A program made the translations under genes and the position numbers. The notes below the pieces were generated by a model that ran no database searches, had not been told where the DNA came from, and saw only the letters and a program-made list of their open reading frames with translations. A stretch of 64,000 bases of DNA from DAHUXT01 sp036273675 (GTDB taxonomy: Bacteria; Chloroflexota; Ktedonobacteria; Ktedonobacterales; JADMIN01): NCBI GenBank assembly GCA_036273675.1, contig DASUHD010000060.1, forward strand, positions 3,185 to 67,184, read 5' to 3'. Position 1 is the first letter of the stretch; the number at the start of each line of letters is the position of its first letter. Positions 25,908 through 34,295 of this stretch are shown piece by piece.

Positions 25908-27539
25908 ATGACGACGGATGCTACAGGCGCTACAGGCGCTAGCGAGCGGGAGGGAAGTGAGGCGGCGCTGAAGGCTGGCGCGGGTGGTGGTGTGGCGCGG
26001 AGCCGCGCCGCGTTCGCGTCGCGATTGCCGCTCCTGGCGCTGGTCTTTATCGCCGGGGTCGTCTCGCTGGCGATTGAGATGTGCGGGCCGCGACTGATGG
26101 CGCCGTACTTTGGCACGTCGCAGATTATCTGGGCGACACAGATCGGGTTCACCCTGCTCTACCTCTCGCTCGGCTATTTCATCGGCGGGCGACTTGCGGA
26201 TCGCTACCCACGGGCGGAGGTCGTCTGTGGCATTACAGCGGTGGCGGCGCTGGCGACCGGGCTGATCCCGCTGATCAGCAGATCAGTGCTCGACTGGTCG
26301 GTGGGTGGGATGACCAATGCGAATCCGAGCGTCTTCATCAGCGCCCTGATCGCGGTGAACCTGCTCTTCGCGGTTCCCACGATCCTGCTGGGGATGGTCT
26401 CGCCGTTCGCCATCCGGCTGACGGTGGAGCAGGTGGGGAGCGCGGGCCGAAGCGCGGGGAGCCTCTACGCGCTCTCGACGCTCGGCAGCATCATCGGCGC
26501 GTTTCTGCCAGCGCTCGTGCTGATTCCGGCATGGGGCGTACGCAATACGCTCTATGCCGCATGCATCGTGTTGCTCGTGGCGTCGGTCTGGGGGCTACGG
26601 CTGCGCGGGCGGGCGGTGAGCGTAGCGCTGGGGGCGCTGCTGCTCGTGCCGATGTTCGCGCAGGGGCCGCTCAAGTCGCGCCCCGGCCTCATCTATGAAC
26701 AGGAATCGCTGTACAACTACATCCAGGTCGTGCGGGAAGCGGACGGCACGCACGATCTCATCCTGAACGAAGGCGCCGGGGCGATCCACTCGAAGTACCA
26801 CCCGGACCGAGTGCTCTTTGGGTCGTCGTGGTATGCGGAATACCTGCTGATGGCGCCCTATTTCAATCAGGGCTTCACCCCCGATAAACTGAAGCGCATC
26901 GCCATCGTCGGGCTGGCGGGCGGGACACTCGCGCGGCAATATACGGCGGCCTACGGGCCGATTGCGGTTGATGGCGTGGAGATCGATCCGGCTATCGTGG
27001 ACGTGGGGCGCAGGTATTTCGGGATGGATGAGTCGAACTTGAACGTCTACCTCGGCGATGGGCGCACCTTCATGCGGACGACGCAGCAGACCTATGACGT
27101 GGTGATGGTTGACGCCTTCCAGCAGCCCTATATGCCCTTCCACCTCACCACACGCGAGTTTCTCGAAGAGATCAAGGCGCGCCTCTCGCCAACAGGCGTG
27201 GTGACGTTCACAACGGGCCACACCTGCACGGATTATCGGCTGGCGCAGGCGTTCGTGAATACGCTGAGCCAGGTCTTCCCCAGCATCTATATGTTCGATG
27301 TGCCGGGTACATTGAATACCGAGGTGATCGCGACGATGCAGCCGACGACGCTCTCGACCTTCCGGGAGAACCTGCTGAATATTCCAACGGATACGATGCT
27401 GGGTACGGTCGCGGACGAGGCGCTCCAGGTGATGAAGGTGGCCACGCCGGAGCGCGACGGGATTGTCTTCAGCGATGACCGCGCGCCCGTCGAGCAGCTC
27501 ACCGACCAGCTCATCCTCAGCTACATCCGCTGCCGGTGA
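25908..27539 (+). CDS. Membrane-fused spermidine-synthase-like protein
   Basis: About 543 residues. The first ~230 hold several membrane helices, beginning LLALVFIAGVVSLAIEMCGP and GGRLADRYPRAEVV; the C-terminal half is a spermidine-synthase-like Rossmann domain with RIAIVGLAGGTLARQY, VDGVEIDPAIVDVGRRYFG, YLGDGRTFM and YDVVMVDAFQQPYMPF. The glycine-rich GGGDGG loop and the DSTDP-like active-site loop of true SpeE are altered (here GLAGG and DAFQQP), so aminopropyl transfer is plausible but not secure. The ATG at 25908 follows GGAAGGAT. It converges on the SpeD fusion, which supports a polyamine-related role. Confidence 0.85.
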   Translation: MTTDATGATGASEREGSEAALKAGAGGGVARSRAAFASRLPLLALVFIAGVVSLAIEMCGPRLMAPYFGTSQIIWATQIGFTLLYLSLGYFIGGRLADRYPRAEVVCGITAVAALATGLIPLISRSVLDWSVGGMTNANPSVFISALIAVNLLFAVPTILLGMVSPFAIRLTVEQVGSAGRSAGSLYALSTLGSIIGAFLPALVLIPAWGVRNTLYAACIVLLVASVWGLRLRGRAVSVALGALLLVPMFAQGPLKSRPGLIYEQESLYNYIQVVREADGTHDLILNEGAGAIHSKYHPDRVLFGSSWYAEYLLMAPYFNQGFTPDKLKRIAIVGLAGGTLARQYTAAYGPIAVDGVEIDPAIVDVGRRYFGMDESNLNVYLGDGRTFMRTTQQTYDVVMVDAFQQPYMPFHLTTREFLEEIKARLSPTGVVTFTTGHTCTDYRLAQAFVNTLSQVFPSIYMFDVPGTLNTEVIATMQPTTLSTFRENLLNIPTDTMLGTVADEALQVMKVATPERDGIVFSDDRAPVEQLTDQLILSYIRCR

Positions 27540-27559
27540 CGGATGGCGCGTGTAACAGC

Positions 27560-27595
27560 AATGCCCCCTGCTCTACATCCAAGAGAGGGGGCATT
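27560..27595. terminator. Bidirectional terminator between the two polyamine genes
   Basis: AATGCCCCCT and AGGGGGCATT form a perfect 10-bp stem; an inner CTCT/AGAG extends it. It lies between converging stops at 27539 and 27611. Confidence 0.7.
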
Positions 27596-27610
27596 CGCGT
27601 TGTTGGCAAG

Positions 27611-29233
27611 CTACGCCAGCGCGGGAGATTTCTCGGTGCTGTCGGCTCGCATTCGCGTCTGCGGGTGGCGCTGGGCCAGCCCGCTGACCAGCAGTGGTAG
27701 CGCCAATGTGGCATCCGCGCGGACGGCGATGGCGTGCCTGCCTGTGGCGAAGGGCTGCGCTCCCAGAGCGACGACGCCCGCCAGCGCCGGAGCCGCCAGG
27801 CCCAGCAGACCCGTGGCCGCCTGTGATTGAGCGAGCAGCGCGTCGGCCGCGCCCGCGCCACACTGGATGACGCCGAACGCATCGCGCGCCGCTAGCAACC
27901 TTGCCAGCGCAAGGGTATCGGCAGCGGAATCCACCGTGAAGGCCGCTCCGTCGGGACGAGGCGCCAGCAGCAACGCTCCGAACGCGCTCACACTGAGGTC
28001 GGGCGAGTAGATCGGCGTACCATTCTGCGCCGCCGCCTGAAGCAGTCCCTTACGCGGAGCCTTCGTCGGCAGATTGGCGCCCAGCCGCTGCCACAACTCC
28101 GAGGCGGCCATGCCCGGCTGTTGCTCCGCCAGGAAGTCGCGGAAGAACGCCAGCGCGTGTTTCCGTCCCTCGTCAGTCATCACCATCTCGCCGTCCTCGC
28201 CAACGAAGTGCGCGTGGCCAAGCGCCTCATAGAGATCGGCAAGCAGGTTGTCGCTGCTGGCGATGATGCTGTCCACGTAGCCACGCTCGACGGCGAAGAC
28301 CAGCAGCTCGCGCATGCCCTCGGCAATCACCGGCGCGGAGAGCGTCAGCGCAATCGTCGTCTTCTCGGCGCGCACCAGCCGCTCCCACTCGGCCAGCGCC
28401 AGCCCCAGCGCGCGCGCCTGCCCGCCGGTGGCCGCCATCTTATCCAGCAGGCCGCTCATCGAGGCGGTGGGATTGACAAGCACTGGCTCGCTGGCAGACA
28501 GCGGCGTACCGTTGGCGGTGGTTGGCGCGTGCTGGTCGCCTGTTAGCCCTACGACAGTAGCCCCGCCGCGCGCGCACGGCTCGCAGCCGTCATCCGTCGT
28601 GGCGGCATTGTCAGCGCCATACGTGCCAATGTCGGGTGTCACGCCATACTGCGGCCAGAGCATCCGCCCGCCCGCGGCATCCAGCCCCTCGGCGGCGCGG
28701 CGCGCCAGAACGGCGGCGCGCTCATCACTCAGGGATTCGGCGGGCGACTCATCGGGCAGGGCAGGCTCTTTGCTGATGATTCCAGCCTGAAGGCGAGCGT
28801 CGGCGGCGGCGATCAGCTCGTCGGTCGCGCCGTTCTTGCCATGATGTGGCCCTTTGAACGAGAGACCGCGCTGCACCAGCATGCGGTCCATCTCCCGCAC
28901 GTCGAATGCGATGCGGATGTACTCGATGGCCTTCTCATGGTCGAAGTTCTTGCACGAGAAGATGTCCATCGTGAAGTAGTCCAGCTCAGGGAAGGTGTGG
29001 ATGGCGATGTGGCTCTCGGCGATGACGACCAGGCCAGAGACGCCGGAATAGGCGGGGTCGGGCGCCTGGTACTCGAACATGTAGGGGCCGCCGATTTTGG
29101 TCATACCGATCGCGGCGGGGTAGTCGTTCAGCACTTGCTCGACGAGGATGCGATCTGCGAGCTTGCGGGTGTCACAACGGGAACCATCGATAATCAGGTG
29201 GGGTCCGAACACGTAGCGAATCTCCTCTACCAT
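27611..29233 (-). CDS. speD: AdoMet decarboxylase fused to a deoxyhypusine-synthase-like domain
   Basis: 540 residues. Residues 1-130 are a SpeD-type proenzyme: FGPHLIIDGSRCD, then AESHIAIHTFPE with the self-cleavage Glu73-Ser74 bond that makes the pyruvoyl group, and Cys94 in MDIFSCKNF. A ~120-residue low-complexity linker follows. Residues ~255-525 resemble deoxyhypusine synthase: a helix pair through LALAEWERLVRAEKTTIAL, VIAEGMRELLVFAVERGYVD, DNLLADLYEALGHAHFVG and a final ADATLALPLLVSGLA. The catalytic SWGKI lysine is replaced (VALGAQ). It could make decarboxylated AdoMet or, as some SpeD relatives do, decarboxylate arginine or ornithine. The ribosome site is weak. Confidence 0.85.
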   Translation of the reverse strand: MVEEIRYVFGPHLIIDGSRCDTRKLADRILVEQVLNDYPAAIGMTKIGGPYMFEYQAPDPAYSGVSGLVVIAESHIAIHTFPELDYFTMDIFSCKNFDHEKAIEYIRIAFDVREMDRMLVQRGLSFKGPHHGKNGATDELIAAADARLQAGIISKEPALPDESPAESLSDERAAVLARRAAEGLDAAGGRMLWPQYGVTPDIGTYGADNAATTDDGCEPCARGGATVVGLTGDQHAPTTANGTPLSASEPVLVNPTASMSGLLDKMAATGGQARALGLALAEWERLVRAEKTTIALTLSAPVIAEGMRELLVFAVERGYVDSIIASSDNLLADLYEALGHAHFVGEDGEMVMTDEGRKHALAFFRDFLAEQQPGMAASELWQRLGANLPTKAPRKGLLQAAAQNGTPIYSPDLSVSAFGALLLAPRPDGAAFTVDSAADTLALARLLAARDAFGVIQCGAGAADALLAQSQAATGLLGLAAPALAGVVALGAQPFATGRHAIAVRADATLALPLLVSGLAQRHPQTRMRADSTEKSPALA

Positions 29234-29266
29234 GCGCGGCTCTGCGCATTCTACGCGCGGGCGGCG

Positions 29267-29371
29267 CTAGCTGTTTCCGCTCTGGAAGCAGCCGATGTAC
29301 CAACTGAGATAGGTGCCAACAAGCATGCCGCGAGCGGGTTGCTCGGCGTGCATACTGCCATCGGTACTCAT
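29267..29371 (-). CDS. Possible short upstream ORF before the SpeD fusion
   Basis: 34 codons from an ATG with AAAGGG five bases upstream, ending 33 bp before the speD start. The peptide starts MSTDGSMHAEQPARG and ends YIGCFQSGNS. speD itself has a poor ribosome site, so translation coupling or leader-peptide control is conceivable. No homology is recognised; it may be chance. Confidence 0.3.
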   Translation of the reverse strand: MSTDGSMHAEQPARGMLVGTYLSWYIGCFQSGNS

Positions 29372-29756
29372 AGAGTCCCTTTCCCTGCGATCAAGCTCCC
29401 TGCCTGAGACAGCTTCCATAGTTGGCGTGGAATGCTGCGAAGCGCCGGGTGAGGGCGGTTCGGGAGGCGGCTCGATGTAGACGCACGGTGGGGGCGTGAT
29501 TCCCCCAGCCGTAGAAATATACGGTGGAATGGGGTGAAAAGTAAAGATTGTACAAGGCGCCGACGAGTTACAATCCCAGAAACCCAGCCAGACAAGGGAA
29601 TTGAATGGCAACATATTTCTTGGGTTGCCCTTGCCGCAGGCTGAAGCCCTGCGGCTAATCCTGTCCTCGGCTCAATTCACCCGGAACAAACCTTTAGCCT
29701 AGCGTGCCAGCGAAAACAGGCAAGCACGGTAGGCTCTCTTCTCCCATTTCCCGCAC
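29372..29756. other. Leader/intergenic region with a TGAA-loop hairpin
   Basis: 385 bp between the SpeD upstream ORF and the methyltransferase. It contains GCCGCAGG-CTGAAGC-CCTGCGGC (29633-29655), one of the palindromic repeats seen elsewhere in the window. No gene supported. Confidence 0.5.
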
Positions 29757-30560
29757 TCACTTGATACCGATGCGGACCCGGTAACTAAAATACCAGGGGA
29801 TTGGCTTGGACCCGAGAGCACGGAACGCCACGCGTGTGAGGCGATCAAAACCGATTTCTTGTTCGGTGATGGTTCCCAGCTTGAACTGGTGGCGGTATCC
29901 ATTCGTCAGAATCATCTCAAGAAAACGCGCAGCGTCTCCTTGCTCGATATGGTGCAGAAAGAGTTCGCGTGTGAAGTGGAAGTGGCCGCTGTCGCGCATG
30001 CGGTCGAGGTGCGTATTCTTCGGCCATTTCGGAAGACTCTCGGTAAGTCCACGCTCCTGCATAAGCTCGTCGAACTGGTTGTCAATTTCCTGGTATACCT
30101 GCTCAAGCTCCCAGTTGAGCGCTGGGGGCCAGTCATAATCGTAGGCGGCGAAGAGCCCTCCGGGCCGCAGAATACGGGCGACCTCGGCGAGTGTCGATGT
30201 TGGTTCCATCCAGTGAAACGATTGGGCCGCAGTGACAATATCCGCACACTCATCAGGCAGGCCAGTCCGATGAGCAACTCCCTCTCGATAGTTGATATGA
30301 GCTGCGTAAGGATGGCCCTCGATGTTGCGCACAGCTCGGGTACGCATATCGGCATTAGGTTCGATCCCAATCACCTCCTCGGCACGCTCACCCCAGATCG
30401 CGGTGGATAATCCTGTCCCGCTGCCTATGTCCACTACCAGGGCGGGATGCGACATACCAATCAACTGCGTCAGCAGATCAAGCAATGCTGGTGGTGGCGA
30501 CGGTCTCGCCTGGTCGTAGCTGTCGGCAAAGCCAGTCCAAATTTCACTAGTTCCTGTCAT
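29757..30560 (-). CDS. Class I SAM-dependent methyltransferase
   Basis: 267 residues. FADSYDQARPSPP opens the domain; the SAM site is LVVDIGSGTGLS, with IGIEPNADM as the second-strand acidic residue, then CADIVTAAQSFHWMEP and LRPGGLFAAYDYDWPP. This matches the methyltransferase type 11 group. The ATG follows CAGGAGACAA. The substrate is unknown. Confidence 0.88.
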   Translation of the reverse strand: MTGTSEIWTGFADSYDQARPSPPPALLDLLTQLIGMSHPALVVDIGSGTGLSTAIWGERAEEVIGIEPNADMRTRAVRNIEGHPYAAHINYREGVAHRTGLPDECADIVTAAQSFHWMEPTSTLAEVARILRPGGLFAAYDYDWPPALNWELEQVYQEIDNQFDELMQERGLTESLPKWPKNTHLDRMRDSGHFHFTRELFLHHIEQGDAARFLEMILTNGYRHQFKLGTITEQEIGFDRLTRVAFRALGSKPIPWYFSYRVRIGIK

Positions 30561-30970
30561 GGTGTTGTCTCCTGAATCATTCGCGTTTCCATCTATCCCC
30601 TCCCATCTATATGGAGAAGGCGGGAGAGTTCTGTGCGCCCCTCACTCCCGCACAGCGAGGAATCAGCCAGGTCTGGCGGCAGCGGGAGGTGCGCCCAATT
30701 GTGAGCAAAACGAGAGACGCGTGTGTTTTGTCGTGTTCGTTCCGTGATTGCCCAGGCCTATCCTCCTTTCAGGAGTAGACTCAGGAGTGGGTCGTGTGCT
30801 GGGAGGCGGCCCGCTCATCCCCCGAAACAATGGTATCACTCTGGAGGTTTGGATGCAGGCAGCCTGCTTCGCCGTGGGGCTGGTGATGCTCGGACTGGCG
30901 GGACTGTCGCAGGGAGCGAGGGCAGGTCAGGGCAGGACAACGGATGCGACACACGCCAGGGAGGCAGGAT
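30561..30970. other. Intergenic region before acyltransferase 3
   Basis: 410 bp. It holds a C-rich hairpin-like stretch near 30595-30630. A 63-codon frame from 30844 with a ribosome site and one hydrophobic helix overlaps the next gene and was not accepted. Confidence 0.45.
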
Positions 30971-32170
30971 ATGGTCTCACTGCAAACCGAGCAAGCAGCG
31001 CCCGTCAAGCAGGCGCGCCTCTTCTATCTTGATTGGCTCCGCGTGCTGGCCGTGTTAGCTGTCTTCTGGTATCACACGTTTCGTCCCTTCGATGTCACCG
31101 ACTGGCACGTGAAGAACGCGCAACAGAGCCTCGGCGTCACGATCGTGATCACTGCCTTCGCCCTCTGGGGCATGCCCCTGTTCTTTGTGCTGGCAGGAGC
31201 AGCGAGCTGGTTTGCGCTACGCTCCCGCTCGCCTCAGCAGTTTCTCCGTGAGCGCACCCTGCGCCTCCTCGTGCCGCTGCTCGTCGGGTTTCTCCTCTTC
31301 AGTACGCTGCAAGCCTACTTCGAGGCGCTCAACCACGGGACGTTTGTTGGCTCCTTCCTCCAGTTTCTTCCCTGGTTTTTTGCGCAACCGCAGCTCAGTT
31401 GGTATCCGCCCTGGATCAACTATCCCTATCATCTCTGGTTTCTGGTGTTTCTCTGGGTCTCCAGCCTGCTCGCGCTTCCGCTTTTCCTGTTCTTACGCGG
31501 ACCAACGGGAAGCCGTGTGGTTGACACTCTGGCGGCATGGTGCGCCAGACCGGGTGGGATCTTCCTCTTCATCCTTCCTCTGGCGCTGGTGCGGGAGACC
31601 GTGTGGGTCGCGTTTCCCGATCTGAATGACTGGGGCGACCTGGCGATCTACCTGACGCTCTTCGTGTATGGCTACCTGCTCTTCAGCAGACCCGCATTCC
31701 TCGATGCCATCCGCCGACAGGGATGGATAGCCCTGGGCCTCGCCATCCTCTGTCTCCTGCTCACCGCAGCGATGTATGCCTTCGGCAATCTGCAGGTGTG
31801 GGCGTCCGCCCCCAACTACACTCCTGGCGCCCTGATCTATCAAGTGATGCCCATTATCTACGCCTGGGCCTTGCTCGTCTTTGTCCTCTTCTGCGGTAGT
31901 CGCTGGCTCAATTTCACTACGAAATGGCTCACTGAGGCGAACGAAGCGGTGTTGCCGTTCTATGTCTTGCAGCAACCGGCAATCGTCCTGATCGCGTTCT
32001 ATGTGGTGCAGTGGCCGATGGGTATCCTGCCCAAGTGGCTGATCATCAGCACGCTCGCGTTGGCGCTGACGCTAGCGGTGTATACCCTCGTGATCCGGCG
32101 GGTGAATTGGGTACGCTGGTTGTTCGGCATGAAGCCGCACCGTAGCATCGCCGAGAAAGTGAAAGTGTAG
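30971..32170 (+). CDS. Acyltransferase 3 family membrane protein
   Basis: About 399 residues with ten or so hydrophobic helices. ARLFYLDWLRVLAVLAVFWYHTFRP contains the family His; the loop LRERTLRLLVPLLVGFLLF is typical of OafA/MdoC-type O-acyltransferases, which acylate surface carbohydrates or peptidoglycan. The ATG at 30971 follows GGAGGCAGGAT. No substrate gene lies alongside. Confidence 0.87.
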   Translation: MVSLQTEQAAPVKQARLFYLDWLRVLAVLAVFWYHTFRPFDVTDWHVKNAQQSLGVTIVITAFALWGMPLFFVLAGAASWFALRSRSPQQFLRERTLRLLVPLLVGFLLFSTLQAYFEALNHGTFVGSFLQFLPWFFAQPQLSWYPPWINYPYHLWFLVFLWVSSLLALPLFLFLRGPTGSRVVDTLAAWCARPGGIFLFILPLALVRETVWVAFPDLNDWGDLAIYLTLFVYGYLLFSRPAFLDAIRRQGWIALGLAILCLLLTAAMYAFGNLQVWASAPNYTPGALIYQVMPIIYAWALLVFVLFCGSRWLNFTTKWLTEANEAVLPFYVLQQPAIVLIAFYVVQWPMGILPKWLIISTLALALTLAVYTLVIRRVNWVRWLFGMKPHRSIAEKVKV

Positions 32171-32315
32171 AATTGCTGAGAAACATGAACGGCAGCGAAC
32201 AGAAAGAGTACGCGAGGCGCCAGGCCGAAGCGCTGGGTAACAGGTCCCGGCGTGATATTGCGCCCATTTGATATTGCGCCCATTGGTGTGGTTTCGGGAG
32301 CCGCGAGTAGGCTGG

Positions 32316-33302
32316 CTAGCCTTGCGCGGCGAGGAAATCGGCCAGGTCCGGCGGCAGCGGCGCGTCAAGGATTAACCACTCGCCCGTCTTCGGGTGGACG
32401 AACTCCAGGTGGGTGGCGTGCAGAAACTGGCGTGGCGGCAGCGGCAGCTGCGTCCGCCCATAGACGCTATCGCCGACAACCGGATGCCCCACTGAGGCGA
32501 GATGCACGCGAATCTGATGCGTGCGCCCCGTTTCGAGCTGTAGCTCCACCAGTGAGCGCCCGCGAATCTCGCGCAACACCTTGAAGCGCGTGCGCGCCTC
32601 GCGTCCGCCGTTGACCTCGCTCACCAGCGCCATCCGCTGGCGGTGACGCGGATCGCGTCCAATGGGCGCGTCGATCACCCCCTCCGGCGCGGGCATCCGC
32701 CCCTCCACCAGCGCCAGATAGCGCTTGACCGTGCTATGCTCCTTCATCTGCTGGGCCAGCGCGGCGTGCGTCGGCGCATCCTTCGCGATTACAATCAGCC
32801 CGGAGGTATCCTTATCCAGCCGGTGGACAATGCCCGGACGCGAAGCATCGCTGCCAGCTTCCAGCCCAGGCAGGTGCGCCAGCAGCGCATTTACCAGCGT
32901 GCCTGTGGCGTGGCCCGGCGCGGGATGCACCACCAGCCCGGCGGCCTTATCCACCACCAGCAGATGCTCATCCTCATAGACCACCCGAAGCGGAATCGCC
33001 TCGGCCTGTGGCGGCGCCTCACCCTCAGTTGTCCCGACGCCAGCGTTGAGCGCGCCCGCGTCTACCTCGATCCGCTGGCCCACTTCGAGCAGATGGCTCG
33101 CACGGACGGCACGCCCATTGACGCGCGCCACCCCCGCCTTGATAGCAGCCTGCGCCCGCGTGCGCGATAGTTCGGGGTATAGCTGCGCTAACGCGCGGTC
33201 CAGTCGCTCGCCGTCGAGGGTTTCGGTCACTTCGATGACGGTTGGCGCGGGCATGCTGTCGTCTGAACGCTGCGGCGCGGGCTTGTTCATGCGGGCGGCC
33301 AC
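32316..33302 (-). CDS. rluD: RluD-type pseudouridine synthase
   Basis: 328 residues. An S4-like domain (LDRALAQLYPELSRTRAQAA) precedes the catalytic domain, whose Asp is in GIVHRLDKDTSGLIVIAK; also DKAAGLVVHPAPGH and RTHQIRVHLASVGHPVVGD. It isomerises uridines in 23S rRNA. The GTG at 33302 begins right after the lspA stop, with GGAGG inside the lspA end; the ATG at 33290 is a second candidate. rluD adjacent to lspA is a widespread arrangement. Confidence 0.94.
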   Translation of the reverse strand: MAARMNKPAPQRSDDSMPAPTVIEVTETLDGERLDRALAQLYPELSRTRAQAAIKAGVARVNGRAVRASHLLEVGQRIEVDAGALNAGVGTTEGEAPPQAEAIPLRVVYEDEHLLVVDKAAGLVVHPAPGHATGTLVNALLAHLPGLEAGSDASRPGIVHRLDKDTSGLIVIAKDAPTHAALAQQMKEHSTVKRYLALVEGRMPAPEGVIDAPIGRDPRHRQRMALVSEVNGGREARTRFKVLREIRGRSLVELQLETGRTHQIRVHLASVGHPVVGDSVYGRTQLPLPPRQFLHATHLEFVHPKTGEWLILDAPLPPDLADFLAAQG

Positions 33303-33860
33303 CTAGTCCTCCGCTGGCGTTTCCGCCGTGTCGCTCGCTGAGAGGCTTCTCCGGCTACTGGTAGGGCGCTCGCCCTCCGTACCCATGCGCCAGATCATAA
33401 AGGCCAGCAGCACCACGCCGATGGAGATGGCGCTATCGGCGACATTGAAGACGGCGAAGTCGAAGTGGATAGCTGGAATCTGAAAGTGGATGAAGTCGAC
33501 GACGTAGCTGTGCGAGAAGCGGTCGATCAGGTTGCCGACGGCCCCGCCCAGCACCAGCCCGAATATCAACTTAAGCGCCAGCGAGCCAGTCTCGCGCGAG
33601 CGCCAGTAGAGATAGCCGATGACGCCGATGGCGATGGCGATGAAGAGGAACATCACCGTCTGGCCTTCGAGCAGGCTGAAGGCGACGCCCGGATTCTGTA
33701 CGTATTCCAGCGAGAGCGTCTGGCCCAGAATAGGCACAGTATAGCCCTCGGGCTTCGTGCTGAAATAGGAGACGACCCAGTGCTTGGTTAGCTGATCGAG
33801 TATGATAATCAGCAGGCCAAGGCCCACCATCGCCAGATCACGTTGTCGAGCAAGGCTCAT
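33303..33860 (-). CDS. lspA: Lipoprotein signal peptidase
   Basis: 185 residues, four membrane helices. IIILDQLTKHWV, VQNPGVAFSLL, GGAVGNLIDRFSHSYVVDFI and FNVADSAISIG carry the conserved residues, including both catalytic Asp. It removes signal peptides from prolipoproteins such as the one at 21022. A Ser/Thr/Glu-rich tail is added. The start overlaps the upstream DksA-like stop by 4 bp. Confidence 0.96.
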   Translation of the reverse strand: MSLARQRDLAMVGLGLLIIILDQLTKHWVVSYFSTKPEGYTVPILGQTLSLEYVQNPGVAFSLLEGQTVMFLFIAIAIGVIGYLYWRSRETGSLALKLIFGLVLGGAVGNLIDRFSHSYVVDFIHFQIPAIHFDFAVFNVADSAISIGVVLLAFMIWRMGTEGERPTSSRRSLSASDTAETPAED

Positions 33861-34249
33861 GAACTCTCCTCACGGGTCGTCTCGCGTTCGACGATCTCCT
33901 GACATTCCAGATCATATTCGGCATAGGGCAGCGCTTCGAGCCGCCGCGCTTCGATGGGCTTGCCACAGCGCTGGCAGAAGCCATACGTGCCGTCATCCAG
34001 CCGCTGTAGCGCCGCCCGCACCTGCTCCAGCAACGTCCGCGAGTTGCCGAGCACCAGATCGCTGCGTTCGGCATCCGCCATGGCGCCGGCCTCCTCGGCA
34101 GAGTGTCCGCGCGTGCCGCCACTGTCGCTAATCGGGTCCGATGGAATGACGGCCTCATCGCCCTCGGTGCGCTGGTAGATATCATCTTCCAGCCGCTGGC
34201 GATCCGCTTCGAGACGCTGGCGAATCGCCGCCGCATCGTAGTGTACCAT
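33857..34249 (-). CDS. DksA/TraR-like protein with incomplete zinc finger
   Basis: 130 residues. A coiled-coil-like N-terminus with RQRLEADRQRLEDDI leads to the C-terminal finger GFCQRCGKPIEARRLEALPY. The first CxxC is present, but the second pair reads YDLECQE, with one expected Cys replaced by Asp. Family members bind RNA polymerase through the secondary channel and act with (p)ppGpp, or act as general stress proteins (YteA/YocK type). It overlaps lspA by ATGA. Confidence 0.85.
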   Translation of the reverse strand: MVHYDAAAIRQRLEADRQRLEDDIYQRTEGDEAVIPSDPISDSGGTRGHSAEEAGAMADAERSDLVLGNSRTLLEQVRAALQRLDDGTYGFCQRCGKPIEARRLEALPYAEYDLECQEIVERETTREESS

Positions 34250-34295
34250 AGTCTTCTCCCGGTGAATATGTTATCCAGGCACGCGCGCCCGGATT

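Noticed and set aside
30844..31032. Small ORF with ribosome site and one hydrophobic helix
   Set aside because: It overlaps the acyltransferase start by 62 bp and the peptide looks non-conserved; kept only as a note in the intergenic entry.
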